Source: Prosapia bicincta (Eukaryota; Arthropoda; Insecta; Hemiptera; Cercopidae). Taken from it: a stretch of 64,000 bases of DNA. A program made the translations under genes and the position numbers. The notes beneath the pieces are model-generated. The model did not search any database. It had not been told where the DNA came from and saw only the letters and a program-made list of their open reading frames with translations. The stretch is taken from positions 3,860,469 to 3,924,468 of the forward strand of contig JBAIZL010000010.1 of assembly GCA_036971475.1 (NCBI GenBank). The letters run 5' to 3'. Shown here in pieces: positions 46,230-56,240 of this stretch. The stretch's first letter is position 1. Each line of letters begins with the position of its first letter.

Positions 46230-47797
46230 CAGTAAACTCCCGATTATCCGTGGAATAGGGTGGCCCGACAACGCCGGATAACTAATTCCCCGGATAATCC
46301 GCTATGAACAAAGAATACGCAAAACGATCGATAATCGATTATTATACCATAAGTTACACAAATAATGACCCCGGTTAATGCAATTCGCAAATAATCTTCA
46401 GAGGACAAAATAAATACAGAAAATAATTAAAAATGTCGATGTATTTGACGGATTATAACATGTACATTTATATGTCTAACTATTTACAATACGTACATAA
46501 GTATATGTCAAAAGTAAGTACAGTCAACTCCCGATTATCCGGGATAATTACCGGCAGGGAGGTCACGGATAATGCGAAATCACGGTTAAAACAAATACCA
46601 TAATATCCACAGCCCTACTTCTACCCAATGACTGTAAAAACAGCTGATGAATAGTATCGCCTCCTGTTGTCCCGTCACTACTATACAGTTCGTTTTGATC
46701 AGACTGACCACTGAGGAAGGGTAGTGTTTACGTTCGACTCGAGCGATCGCGTAATTCCGCGAATTCGGCGTTCGGATTTATTCTCCGAAAAACGGCCGCT
46801 CGTGGTCGGGGTTATCGCACCTCCATGCATCACGTTCGATGTTTCGATGTGCTCTGATCTGATTGGACGTTTGAGATCAACGCATAATTAGGGATTCGCG
46901 CTTCATAGAACCGCGTGAATTTATAAAAGGACAACAAGAAATATAACGTAAACTCAGACATGCTGACCGAAACTCTGCCCGCGAGTGAGCGTCGCGGGGA
47001 AACAGGTAGGAAGGATTTAGGACACGGGGTGGCGACTGCGGGCGAGTTGACAGTCTATAAATTATTCCGTAAAGGTTACTCTACGCCCCAACGACCGCCC
47101 GCGCTCGCATCCGTCCGCCACGTTCAAATTTGACTCCTCCCGCCCCACTGCTTCAAGTGGAGCTGACGATCCCGGTTGATGCGCAACCCGGTTGATGCGA
47201 TCCCGGATAATCGGGAGTTGACTGTATGTATGTACATATGTAATTTCCTTTACACATAATACTTTCATTTTTTAACAAAAAAATCTGTCACTTTTGTCTG
47301 TTTTTTCGTGAGCATTGATTTAGCTTTAATGTGCGATCTAAATTTCTTGAGAACCATTTTGTCGCACAGTGTTTACTTGTGTCACAAAGCCATAAAGATC
47401 GATAATGTATATGACAGACATGGATAAGCATATTTCCCGTCCTAGACTATTTATAGCCGAGATTAGCTGACATTTGTTTACAATCTTATGATACACATTA
47501 GGTTTTCGGGCGTTCAAGCATTTTGTCATTGTCTCTTATATACAGTAGTCTGTTCGCCCCTTTTATTTCGCTGGCTCGTATCGGGATGCTTCCCTTTCAA
47601 TGTAAAAATTAGTACGTACATATTTTCATAACTATACCCTTCATCTTAACTTCTATTAAGCCTTATATGTATTTACACTGTAATTCACCGTTTGGAAATT
47701 TAAACACATGAATCTGATTGGAATAAAAATTGGATATTTGTAAAACAATGGCAGACCCCGGATAATCCACAAACCGGTTAATCCGCCCACGGATAAT
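46230..47797. mobile_element. Tigger-type non-autonomous element, copy 1 (right end lost, carries a nested Tigger)
   Basis: Begins cagtaaactcccgattatcc after (AT)n. The body matches copy 2 (48044-48917) almost base for base, apart from the 704-bp nested element. The last roughly 13 bp of the right end are missing: at ggataat the sequence switches to PLE-C sequence, the junction of a tandem duplication. No transposase. Confidence 0.88.
46521..47224. mobile_element. Tigger-type non-autonomous element nested in the other
   Basis: Ends cagtcaactcccgattatcc and ggataatcgggagttgactg are inverted repeats flanked by TA (46519-46520 and 47225-47226). Copy 2 of the host element has the uninterrupted site aagtatgtatgtac, so target duplication of TA is proven by comparison. 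The interior is notably GC- and CpG-rich (for example 46740-46830) and has no transposase. Confidence 0.93.
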
Positions 47798-47959
47798 GCA
47801 TGTAACGTCAACAAATACCAACATCACAGACCTAACATCTACACCCAAAAAATATCAGTGATTCGACAATGGTCAAGTGACCGAAAGGTGCCTCATCACA
47901 ACAAGGTAAAATTATTGCACTTAGAGGTGGATAAAAGTATTTACAAAGTATATATCAAC

Positions 47960-48041
<82 letters not shown>
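47795..48041 (+). repeat. Duplicated PLE-C tail and (AT)n tract
   Basis: 47795-47963 repeats 46037-46204 almost exactly (catgtaacgtcaacaaatac through the hammerhead-like motif), then (AT)n to 48041, leading into the second Tigger copy. This is the start of the second unit of a tandem duplication with a 1758-bp period. Confidence 0.9.
47858..47899 (+). ncRNA. Hammerhead-like motif with variant core (duplicated PLE-C copy)
   Basis: Same sequence as the motif at 46100-46141: GTGAT/ATCAC, TCGACAA, GGTCA/TGACC, GAA, AGG-TG-CCT, C. It arose by local duplication, so it is not independent evidence. Confidence 0.55.
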
Positions 48042-48043
<2 letters not shown>

Positions 48044-48046
<3 letters not shown>

Positions 48047-48915
48047 TAAACTCCCGATTATCCGTGGAATAGGGTGGCCCGACAACGCCGGATAACTAAT
48101 TCCCCGGATAATCCGCTATGAACAAAGAATACGCAAAACGATCGATAATCGATTATTATACCATAAGTTACACAAATAATGACCCCGGTTAATGCAATTC
48201 GCAAATAATCTTCAGAGGACAAAATAAATACAGGAAATAATTTAAAATGTCGATGTATTTGACGGATTATAACATGTACATTTATATGTCTAACTATTTA
48301 CAATATGTACATAAGTATATGTCAAAAGTAAGTATGTATGTACATATGTAATTTCCTTTACACATAATACTTTCACTTTTTAACAAAAAAATCTGTCACT
48401 TTCGTCTGTTTTTTCGTGAGCATTGATTTAGCTTTAATGTGCGATCAAATTTCTTGAGAATCATTTTGTCGCACAGTGTTTACTTGTGTCACAAAGCCAT
48501 AAAGATCGATAATGTATATGACAGACATGGATAAGCATATTTCCCGTCCTAGACTATTTATAGCCGAGATTAGCTGACATTTGTTTACAATCTTATGATA
48601 CACATTAGGTTTTCGGGCGTTCAAGCATTTTGTCATTGTCTCTTATATACAGTAGTCGGTTCGCCCCTTTTATTTCGCTGGCTCGTATCGGGATGCTTCC
48701 CTTTCAATGTAAAAATTAGTATGTACATATTTTCATAACTATTCCCTTCATCTTAACTTCTATTAAGCCTTATATGTATTTACACTGTAATTCACCGTTT
48801 GGAAATTTAAACACATGAATCTGATTGGAATAAAAATTGGATATTTGTAAAACAATGGCAGACCTCGGATAATCCACAAACCGGTTAATCCGCCCACGGA
48901 TAATCGGGAGTTTAC

Positions 48916-48917
<2 letters not shown>
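48044..48917. mobile_element. Tigger-type non-autonomous element, copy 2 (complete)
   Basis: Runs from cagtaaactcccg to cgggagtttact, with (AT)n on both sides. It lacks the nested element seen in copy 1. No transposase; a minus ORF (48445-48636) has no recognisable motif and is the same in both copies. Confidence 0.9.

Positions 48918-48918
<1 letters not shown>

Positions 48919-48971
<53 letters not shown>
48919..48971. repeat. (AT)n microsatellite
   Basis: TA tract between the Tigger element and the PLE-A inverted pair. Confidence 0.95.
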
Positions 48972-48972
<1 letters not shown>

Positions 48973-48975
<3 letters not shown>

Positions 48976-49294
48976 GGTTAGTTTTGGTTGGTAAAGGTTA
49001 TTTAGATTTTTTGGACTAGGAGACTGACAGACTTACCTTGGTAAGAGTCCACTCTGTAGTCTTGAAATAGAAACACATAAAAGCACTTAAACAATGATAT
49101 ATTTCAACCACACAGTGGTCTTTGTCAATCGAAGAGAAAACACAAAAAGAAATATGAGAGAATGAAATATGAGAGAATGAATACAAAAAGAAATATGAGA
49201 GAATTTAAGTTCAAGTGCTTTTATGTGTTTCTATTTCAAGGCTACAGAGTGGACTCTTACCAAGGTAAGTCTGTCAGTCTCCTAGTCCAAAAAA

Positions 49295-49296
<2 letters not shown>
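48973..49296. mobile_element. PLE-A inverted terminal-repeat pair
   Basis: The left arm (48973-49150) is the PLE-A terminal repeat in minus orientation (ggactaggagactgacagac, ttaccttggtaagagtccac, the gaccac hairpin). The right arm (about 49205-49296) is the same sequence in plus orientation but shorter. Between them a segment ending aatatgagagaatga is repeated. (AT)n lies outside both arms. Confidence 0.88.

Positions 49297-49369
<73 letters not shown>
49297..49369. repeat. (AT)n microsatellite
   Basis: TA tract abutting the right arm of the PLE-A pair. Confidence 0.95.
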
Positions 49370-49372
<3 letters not shown>

Positions 49373-49737
49373 GAGATATTTGTAATCATAAAAAGTACTT
49401 TAAACCTCTTTACCCATATCTCTCATTATGGACAGCTTTGTTTTCTTCATTAGAGAGATCCTACCAAGAATTGACCCATAGTTCAGAGGTTGTTAACTTT
49501 CTTTACCCCAAAGGTTTTAGCATAATTTTAATTAACAATTCAGTTTGGTTTAATTTCACGAAATTTTGTCTCTTATTAAGAAAGTAAAATTTAAAATATT
49601 TAAATGATTAGTAAAATTTAAAGTATTGTAATGAACTCAATCTTAATGTAAGTTCAACCTTACACCTTTATTTATTTCATGTGTTTAATCTTAAATGAAA
49701 AAATTTGTTAGCATGTGCTCTAGTTTCATAAACACTA

Positions 49738-51023
49738 CGAGGTCTGTTAAAAAAATACGCAGACTGTTTGAATTTCACGGCTCTAGTTAGTTTCAGGAGA
49801 ATCCGCTTGGTGTCGCGCATTAAAACGCGGTATTTCAGTCGCAGATATCTTCAATAGTTGATGAGTTATACACAGTTTAGTAAAGTGTTTTTTTCGTTTC
49901 TCGGATTGTAAAATGGACAGCCTGAAGGAGCAACGAATTGGTTTTTTGAGTTTTGGAAATAAGAAAAAGACGCAAGGAGCAAGGTCAGGTGAATAGGGGG
50001 GTGGGAAAGAACAGTGATCGAGTGTTTGGCAAAAAACTCACGAGTTCTGAATGCTGAGTGAGCTGGAGCGTTGTCGTGATGGAAAAACCAGTTATCACTT
50101 CTCCACAGTTCTGCCCCTTTGCATCAGACGGCGTCTCTTATACGTTTCAGTATTTCAATGTAGGTAATCTGGTTGCCTGTAGAGCCTTCAGGGAGGTACT
50201 CTTAGTGAACAACACCCTTGGCATTAAAAAAAACTGTCAGCATCACCTTCACATTCGACCGAACTTGGCGAGTTTTTTTGAGTCTTGGGGATGTTTGACT
50301 CACTCATTGGGATGATTGGACTTTCGTTTCAATGTCGTCCCATACACCCATGATTCATCACCGGTTATAATTCTTGACAAAAAGTTCTCATCTTCATTTG
50401 AACGATCAAGCAGTTCCCGACAAACTCGGACCCGATTGGCTTTTTGCTCGTCGGTCAGGCATGGCACAAACTTCGCAGCGACGCGATGCATCTTCAATTT
50501 TTCGGTCAAAATCTCGTAACAAGATCCAACTGATATCCCACACTCTTCAGAAAGCTCCCTAATGGTCAGAAGTCGATTTTCGCGCACCCGAGTGTTGATT
50601 TTGTCAATGTGTGGGTTGTCAGTTGACGTTAAAGGATGTCCAGGACGCTCATCGTCATCAATTAACTGTCGGCCCCCCTTGAAACGTTCATGCCACTTGA
50701 AACATGCAGTACGCTTCATGGCAACATCGCCGTAGGCCGTGTTGAGCATGGCAAATGTTTCTGTTGCAGATTTCCCTAGTTTTACACAAAATTTTCCAGC
50801 AATTCGTTGCTCCATCAGGCTGTCCATTTTAAAATCCGACAAACGAAAATAACACTCTTTACTAAACTGCGTGTAACTCATCAACAAATGAAGATATCTG
50901 CGACTGAAATACCGCGTTTTAATCAGGTGATTTATAAGAACGTAGCGACACCAAGCGGATTCTCCTGAAACTAACTAGAGCCGCGAAATTCAAACAGTCC
51001 GCGTATTTCTTTAAAAGACCTCG
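49738..51023 (-). mobile_element. mariner transposon with about 205-223-bp inverted ends
   Basis: Ends cgaggtct..taaa.aaatacgc are flanked by TA (49736-49737 and 51024-51025). The inverted similarity does not stop after about 30 bp as in ordinary mariners: it covers 49738-49941 and 50800-51023, including the 5' UTR and the first codons of the transposase, with one roughly 20-bp gap. The left (3') end of the gene is therefore an inverted copy of the 5' end. The element lies in the LSF intron, in the same strand sense as the host gene. Confidence 0.93.
49942..50827 (-). pseudogene. mariner transposase, frameshifted and 3'-truncated
   Basis: Starts at the ATG at 50827 (MDSLMEQRIAGKFCVKLGKS) and is open for about 175 codons to 50300. 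It contains the two helix-turn-helix regions (TACFKWHERFKGGR; LTIRELSEECGISVGSCYEI) and the first catalytic block ITGDESWVYG. A frameshift right after this block leads to YDIETKVQSSQ in another frame. The second block FHHDNAPAHSAFRTREF and, after another frameshift, the third block PPYSPDLAPCVFFLF are readable at about 49960-50100. The expected last Asp appears as Val (PCVFF for PCDFF). The C-terminus after PKLKKP is replaced by the inverted 5' end. Not functional. Confidence 0.9.
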
Positions 51024-51025
51024 TA

Positions 51026-51565
51026 CAATAGATTTACCTGCTAGTGAAACTTGTAATTTAATCTCCTTTTGTAACTGAACAAGTCAGTAACTTTTTGTTT
51101 CAAGTGTTTAATGTACATTTCACATTCTATAAGTGCATTCGCCAATAAACTTTATAGTCTTCAAATGTGCACACGCCAGGTGTGCTTCAGCTTCATATTT
51201 CATTATAAATGTAAGGGTTACAGTGTAATCATTTATTGACTTTGTTTAATTCAGTGACCTTATCAATTTTTTGCTATATATAAATTCTTATGCTCATAAC
51301 CTTTTATGATTCTTAATCATAATTTCTTTATGTTAGACCTTCACAGATCTACCCTTTTAATTCTAATTTCCTCCACACCGATTTGCTGCATACTATAATA
51401 CAGTTAAAATATTTTATTAAAACAACTTTTCTAACTCAACAATATTAATCCCCTAATTACTTAAAATATACCACTAAACACATATTATAACATTACCAAC
51501 ATCTTTGATAAATAACAAATTGAAAATTAACATTTAAATGAACATTCTTATGTTCCAGTAGTTAC
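51026..51565. other. Intronic stretch, no feature recognised
   Basis: AT-rich sequence between the mariner and an LSF exon; nothing recognised. Confidence 0.4.
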
Positions 51566-51712
51566 CTTGAACACTTTAACTTGACATGAAGCAGAATGCA
51601 CTCGTCTCTGTAACTTATCTCCATGCATAAATGTTTCCACTTGGATACGGAATGGCACTCCTTTCTCCCCGCCATGTTTATTAGGTGTAAATTCTGTACT
51701 GATGCAATTTAC
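51566..51712 (-). CDS. LSF/CP2 gene exon, DNA-binding domain
   Basis: 147 bp, 49 codons, phase 0 at both ends, acceptor ctatgcag and donor gtaac. Reads [20 protein letters not shown], then [20 protein letters not shown], then ASCQVKVFK. [21 protein letters not shown] is a signature of the CP2 DNA-binding domain, which adopts an immunoglobulin-like fold, and [11 protein letters not shown] leads directly into the KGADRKHK exon at 39970. Confidence 0.96.
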
Positions 51713-51982
51713 CTGCATAGCAACCGATTAAATTATTAATTGCATTAAAAAAAAATAATTTTCAATTTAATACTCCATTATTGTAAAATGATACTGATTA
51801 GATTGTGTTTTATTTATACATATTTAGGAAATAAATTTAAATTAATTTTATTGAATTATTAGCCTAAGAAATATCATAAATAAAAATAAAGACAAAAATA
51901 GCTTAATAGTAGATGAAAAACACTTTTTAGTACAATAAAATGTAAACCTAATCAAAATATGGTACATTACATTGATGTAATA

Positions 51983-52610
51983 CAGTAATACCTTGTACTT
52001 ACCCAATAGGTGGGACCGAGCGATAACCGTGTAAGTCAAATTCGCATAAGTCGGGGTATAATTTTACATACAATCAGATAGGAATCATGTTTAATTGGGA
52101 CCAAAGACTATATAAACTAATAGTTTAGAATAAAAATATGTATGTATTAAAATCTTAAATACATATTCATCAAAATATTATATTATAAATACATTCATAT
52201 TGCAAAGAAGTAAGTAAAAAGAAGTTATTTTGACATAGATGACTTCATAAAATCTAGTAAATTCGTTTGAAGAGTTGAAGATTTTTTCTTATAACGCAGA
52301 ATTTCCTCATAAGTGACTAATTTTTTTTGTTTTGGGGCAAAAATACGCTCATTGTTGGAGTCAATGTTTTCTAAATCTTGCTCAATTAAACTAAGGCCTT
52401 TGTCAAGTTTCTAACCGTCATTTCATCTTCAACGTCAACTGGGTCAAAAGAATCTGAGTTTTTAAGGTTGCTCATGCTCACGCATTTCTATTAACTCATA
52501 AATTAATTGTGATCTGCTGGTTGTGTAAATCTAGCAGGTCTTAATCATTACTATCATTATCCATTTCTAAATTTAGTTGTCTGGCAAAACCGACAACTTC
52601 TTCAATCAAG
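51983..52610 (-). mobile_element. Tigger-type fragment: one end and transposase C-terminus
   Basis: Starts after TA with cagtaataccttgtacttac and a tcgcataagtcggggta motif typical of Tigger ends. The minus strand further in encodes EEILRYKKKSSTLQTNLLDF and an upstream acidic stretch (SLIEQDLENIDSN), like a Tigger transposase C-terminus. It is cut off near 52610 by the PLE fragment. Confidence 0.5.
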
Positions 52611-52621
52611 ATTCAAGATTC

Positions 52622-53540
52622 AAGATTCTTCAAGCTTCCACCCACACCAAAGATCTTTTCTCAAATCCACCACATATTTGGTTCAGACAACCTTTTAATT
52701 TGAAAAAATATTTTAGTACATCCAAAATTACCAGATCTAAGTACTGAAAAACCACCTAAACTTCCTCATGGCCCCTTTCTGTGCAATAGACCTAGATGCA
52801 AGACATGTCCAATACACATCGCAAAAAATAGTTTCCATAGCCTAACAACCAATGTGGACTTCAAGATTCAGGGTCATCATACTTGTACATCCAAAAATGT
52901 AATATACCAGTGTAACTTTTACCCAGCACAGTACATAGGCCTTACCACGGATGGTCTGAGCATAAGAATGAATGGCCATAAACATGACCTTGGAACCATG
53001 AACATAGACAGGCCAACCGTTCAACACGCTGCTAGTCACATCATATCTTTCAATGATTGTTATACCACCAAAATAATTAAGGCCCTCCCTCCTGATTGGA
53101 AACCTTAAGAATTGAGAAGATGGGAATTATCATATCAGTGGTACACCAACTCTAGAGAGCCTCCTAACCTCAAAATCAGATAAAATTACTTTTACCTTCC
53201 CCCTACCCTCTACCATTTTTAACAACTTCCATTTTTTACCTTCCTTCTGACAGACTATTAATATCTCGTTTCATATAATCAATATTTATACAAACCACAT
53301 ATAGCACTATATCATAAACTATAAACCTGTAACATTTGGATACTTATACACAGCTGTGGTTGACTTCAGTCTTTTCTTTTTCTCTTTTTTGATTGACGAA
53401 GATCACTTTTGCTCGAAATATTTCAATAGTGTGATAAGTTTTTGTATGTGTCTATTTATTTATTTCCAAGGGATTGCCGTTTTCGACTATTGCCATTAGG
53501 TAAGTCTGTCAGTCTCCTATTTAGTCCAAAAATTCCTATA
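52622..53540 (+). mobile_element. PLE-A-related fragment, 5' truncated
   Basis: Begins within the RT-endonuclease linker (gattcttcaagcttccaccc) after a short triplicated gattcaa motif, and continues through the endonuclease and a PLE-A-like terminal repeat to (AT)n at 53537. The terminal repeat differs from the others (ttgattgacgaagatcactt), so this is a separate subfamily; its end matches 32942-33082. Confidence 0.85.
52650..53181 (+). pseudogene. PLE GIY-YIG endonuclease with Cys cluster
   Basis: Encodes the linker motif GPFLCNRPRCKTCPIH, a cysteine cluster before the endonuclease that the 41-kb copy has lost. Next are CTSKNVIYQCNFYPAQYIGL, the YIG part of GIY-YIG, and IRMNGHKHDL with HAASHI. 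A stop after PPDWKP (53106) precedes readable WELSYQWYTNS-like residues. No RT remains, so it is inactive. Confidence 0.82.
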
Positions 53541-53559
53541 TATATATATATATATACAT

Positions 53560-53736
53560 TTTATTTCATTCTCTCATATTTCTATTTGTGTTTTCTCTTT
53601 GATTAACAAAGACCACTGTGTGGTTGAAGTATATCATTGGTAAGGTGCTTTTATGTGTTTCTATTTCAAGACTACAGAGTGGACTCTTACCAAGGTAAGT
53701 CTGTCAGTCTCCTAGTCCAAAATCTCTCTCTCTCTC

Positions 53737-53817
<81 letters not shown>
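53560..53817 (+). mobile_element. PLE-A terminal repeat followed by (CT)n and (AT)n
   Basis: Same terminal-repeat words as at 23540 and 43700 up to gtctcctagtccaaaa (53724), then a CT-rich run (53725-53770) and TA repeats (53771-53817). The CT run between element and (AT)n is unique to this copy. Confidence 0.82.
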
Positions 53818-53822
<5 letters not shown>

Positions 53823-53829
53823 TCGCAAT

Positions 53830-53938
53830 ATGTTTTCTTGTGTATTAATAAAGAACAAAAGTCAAAATACAAATACAAGAATTATATTTGAATTTACAAT
53901 TCAAATATAATTCTTGTATTTGTATTTTGACTTTTGTT

Positions 53939-53942
<4 letters not shown>
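53830..53942. mobile_element. PLE-B inverted end fragment
   Basis: A short palindrome: aaagaacaaaagtcaaaata and cagaattatatttgaa-like words on the left are mirrored on the right (ttgtattttgacttttgttc). The outer part matches the PLE-B end at about 57560-57600. No hammerhead is retained. (AT)n lies on both sides. Confidence 0.7.
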
Positions 53943-53999
<57 letters not shown>

Positions 54000-54242
54000 T
54001 TTTTTGGACTAGGAGACTGACAGACTTACCTTGGTAAAAGTCCACTCTGTAGTCTTGAAATAGATTACATAGTTTTTATTTCACTCTCTCATATTTCTTT
54101 TTTTGTTTTCTCTTCGATTGACAAAGACCACTGTGTGGTTGAAATATATCATTTTGTATGTGTTTCTATTTCAAGACTACAGAGTGGACTTTTACCAAGG
54201 TAAGTCTGTCAGTCTCCTAGTCCAAAAAATCTAAATAATCTT
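54000..54242. mobile_element. PLE-A inverted terminal-repeat pair
   Basis: Left arm 54000-54065 (minus: ggactaggagactgacagac) and right arm 54165-54242 (plus: gtcagtctcctagtccaaaa), with the hairpin gaccactgtgtggttgaaat between them in plus orientation. Flanked by (AT)n at 53943-53997 and 54263-54344. Confidence 0.85.
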
Positions 54243-54260
54243 TACCAACCAAAATTAACC

Positions 54261-54262
<2 letters not shown>

Positions 54263-54344
<82 letters not shown>
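54263..54344. repeat. (AT)n microsatellite
   Basis: 82-bp TA tract between PLE-A and PLE-C ends. Confidence 0.95.
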
Positions 54345-54347
<3 letters not shown>

Positions 54348-54450
54348 TATTTTACATTGTCCATTATTTTTCCGTAGCACTGACTTTATGAAGTTGATAT
54401 ATTACTATTGTAAATACTTTTGTAAAAGTATTTACAATAGTAATATATCA

Positions 54451-54512
<62 letters not shown>

Positions 54513-54596
54513 GTTAATATATTACTATTGTAAGTAATTGCAGTAACTTCATAAAGTCAGTGCAATGGAAAAACAATGGATAATGTTAAATATCAA

Positions 54597-54600
<4 letters not shown>
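54345..54600. mobile_element. PLE-C end fragments, inverted around (AT)n
   Basis: 54350-54420 reads tccgtagcactgactttatg and aagttgatatattactattg. It is followed by its partial inverted copy (to 54457), (AT)n, then gaagttaatatattactatt and cagtgcaatggaaaaacaat in the opposite sense (54509-54600). These are outer ends of PLE-C elements without coding sequence. Confidence 0.7.
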
Positions 54601-54651
<51 letters not shown>

Positions 54652-54653
<2 letters not shown>

Positions 54654-54820
54654 TTAGTTTTGGTTGGTAAATATTATTTAGATTTTTTGGACTAGAAGAC
54701 TGACAGACTTACCTTGGTAAGAGTCCACTCTGTACCAATGATATATTTCAACCACACAGTGGTCTTTGTCAATCAAAGAGAAAACACAAAAAGAAATATA
54801 AGAGAATGAAATTAGAAAAA
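54652..54820 (-). mobile_element. PLE-A terminal repeat, minus orientation
   Basis: aggttagttttggttggtaa, ggactagaagactgacagac, then the hairpin accacacagtggtc and aaagagaaaacacaaaaaga. A segment of about 40 bp present in the others (gtcttgaaatagaaacacat) is deleted at about 54735. It ends about 80 bp from an LSF exon. Confidence 0.8.
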
Positions 54821-54900
54821 AAAAAAAAATGCACTATCTGTTTGACCATATTGCGACTCTTTCAATACAAATAAATTACAATTAAATATTGTTTGCTTAC

Positions 54901-55113
54901 TTTTATATACACACCAACATCCTTTCTCGGGTCCCATAAGAATTCAATGGTATTTAGCATAAAAGGATCCTGAACCAAGTTAAACATCCCGTAAGAAAGA
55001 GGCAGATCTACTTCTACAATACGATCACCTGGCCTAGAAGCTTCCCATGCAGAAATCTGTTCTGTTTCCATAGACTGAAGTCGACGCTCATGAAAACACA
55101 GTCGAATTACACT
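54901..55113 (-). CDS. LSF/CP2 gene exon, DNA-binding domain
   Basis: 213 bp, 71 codons, phase 0 at both ends, acceptor ttatttcag and donor gtaagc. Reads SVIRLCFHERRLQSMETEQI, then SAWEASRPGDRIVEVDLPLS, then YGMFNLVQDPFMLNTIEFLW and DPRKDVGVYIK. FHERRLQ, RPGDRI and LNT.EFLWDP are strongly conserved through CP2 proteins and lie in the DNA-contacting core. Confidence 0.97.
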
Positions 55114-55857
55114 CTGAAATAATTTATTTTAATTATAGCTTGTTTGAAAAAAGCTAAACTATAACCAGGACTTATAATAAGATATATTAACTTCCTGTAG
55201 ATTAATGATGGGCTGATTTCAAGATTAATTCCAGTTCCAATTAAGGTAATTTTTTTTCAATCGTTCTATCATATCGTCCTTTAATATATTTTGTATTAGA
55301 CGTAACTATTAAAATCATATTAGGTTTTTCATTTTTTTAAATTAATTTCAAAGTGTCTCATTTTTACTGATAGTTAGTCATTCTTTTCTAAAAAAAATTG
55401 TTTTGTTTTAAAAATTATTTTATTTAAAGAATGTCCCACAGAGAAACTATCATGGACTGTTCCTAAAGTGAAACTAATGAAAAGAGTTAATATAAACATA
55501 GGTCTTGAAATGCATCATTAACGAGTTACAGCTGACATAAATATATTTCCTCATTGCAAAGAAACCATCCTAAAATTTGTAGGGAATTAATTGAAGTTTA
55601 AAATTTAGTGGATTTTATGTAAAATGAACTGACTATTTAAATATAATAGGTCCCAGACCTGTAACTATAGTAATTTATCCCAACACAGTACTCAAACCTC
55701 GCCCTTAAAAAACGTATGTTTTGTCTAGGTTTGAAGTACATTAACTTTGCCAGTTAGTTAGGAAATATGTTAATTTATATATAAAAAAAAACATGTAGTG
55801 TATTTAAATAAAAATGAAATGCAGATTACTATTACTATTAATTTGTTCACACTTTAC
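55114..55857 (-). other. LSF/CP2 intron without recognised insertions
   Basis: 744 bp of AT-rich sequence between two exons, the only short intron without a recognisable element. Confidence 0.6.
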
Positions 55858-56002
55858 CTTAAGAGTTTTCCCACTGTAATCAAAGAGGTTTCCTAGCTTC
55901 TTCAATCTAATTTCATAAGCTTGTCCTTGGTTGAGGTATGTTAAAGTTTCTTCTTTGACTTTAGTTGCAACTGATGTTGCAGCAGCCAATACATATTGGA
56001 AT
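55858..56002 (-). CDS. LSF/CP2 gene exon, start of DNA-binding domain
   Basis: 145 bp, entered in phase 2 (the preceding exon supplies AG of an Arg codon) and leaving in phase 0; acceptor attaacag and donor gtaaag. Reads [20 protein letters not shown], then [20 protein letters not shown], then [19 protein letters not shown] and [10 protein letters not shown] are textbook LSF/CP2 phrases. Confidence 0.97.
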
Positions 56003-56240
56003 CTGTTAATAAAAAGCATAGTCCACAATAAATTTATCTGCACCGTATTTTCAAAATATAATATAATAGATAGTAGCATTAGAAACAGAAAATGTTATTC
56101 AAACAACATAATTGGGTTTTAAAAAATTGTAGAAATTTTTTTAAAGTAGAAGAAAATAACAAATCAAACCAAATAATAAAAATATATACATGAAATAAAT
56201 AAAACTATTTATAAAGTATCACAACATTTCTACTTGCAGT

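Noticed and set aside
50058..50315. Plus-strand ORFs inside the mariner
   Set aside because: Shadow frames of the minus-strand transposase.
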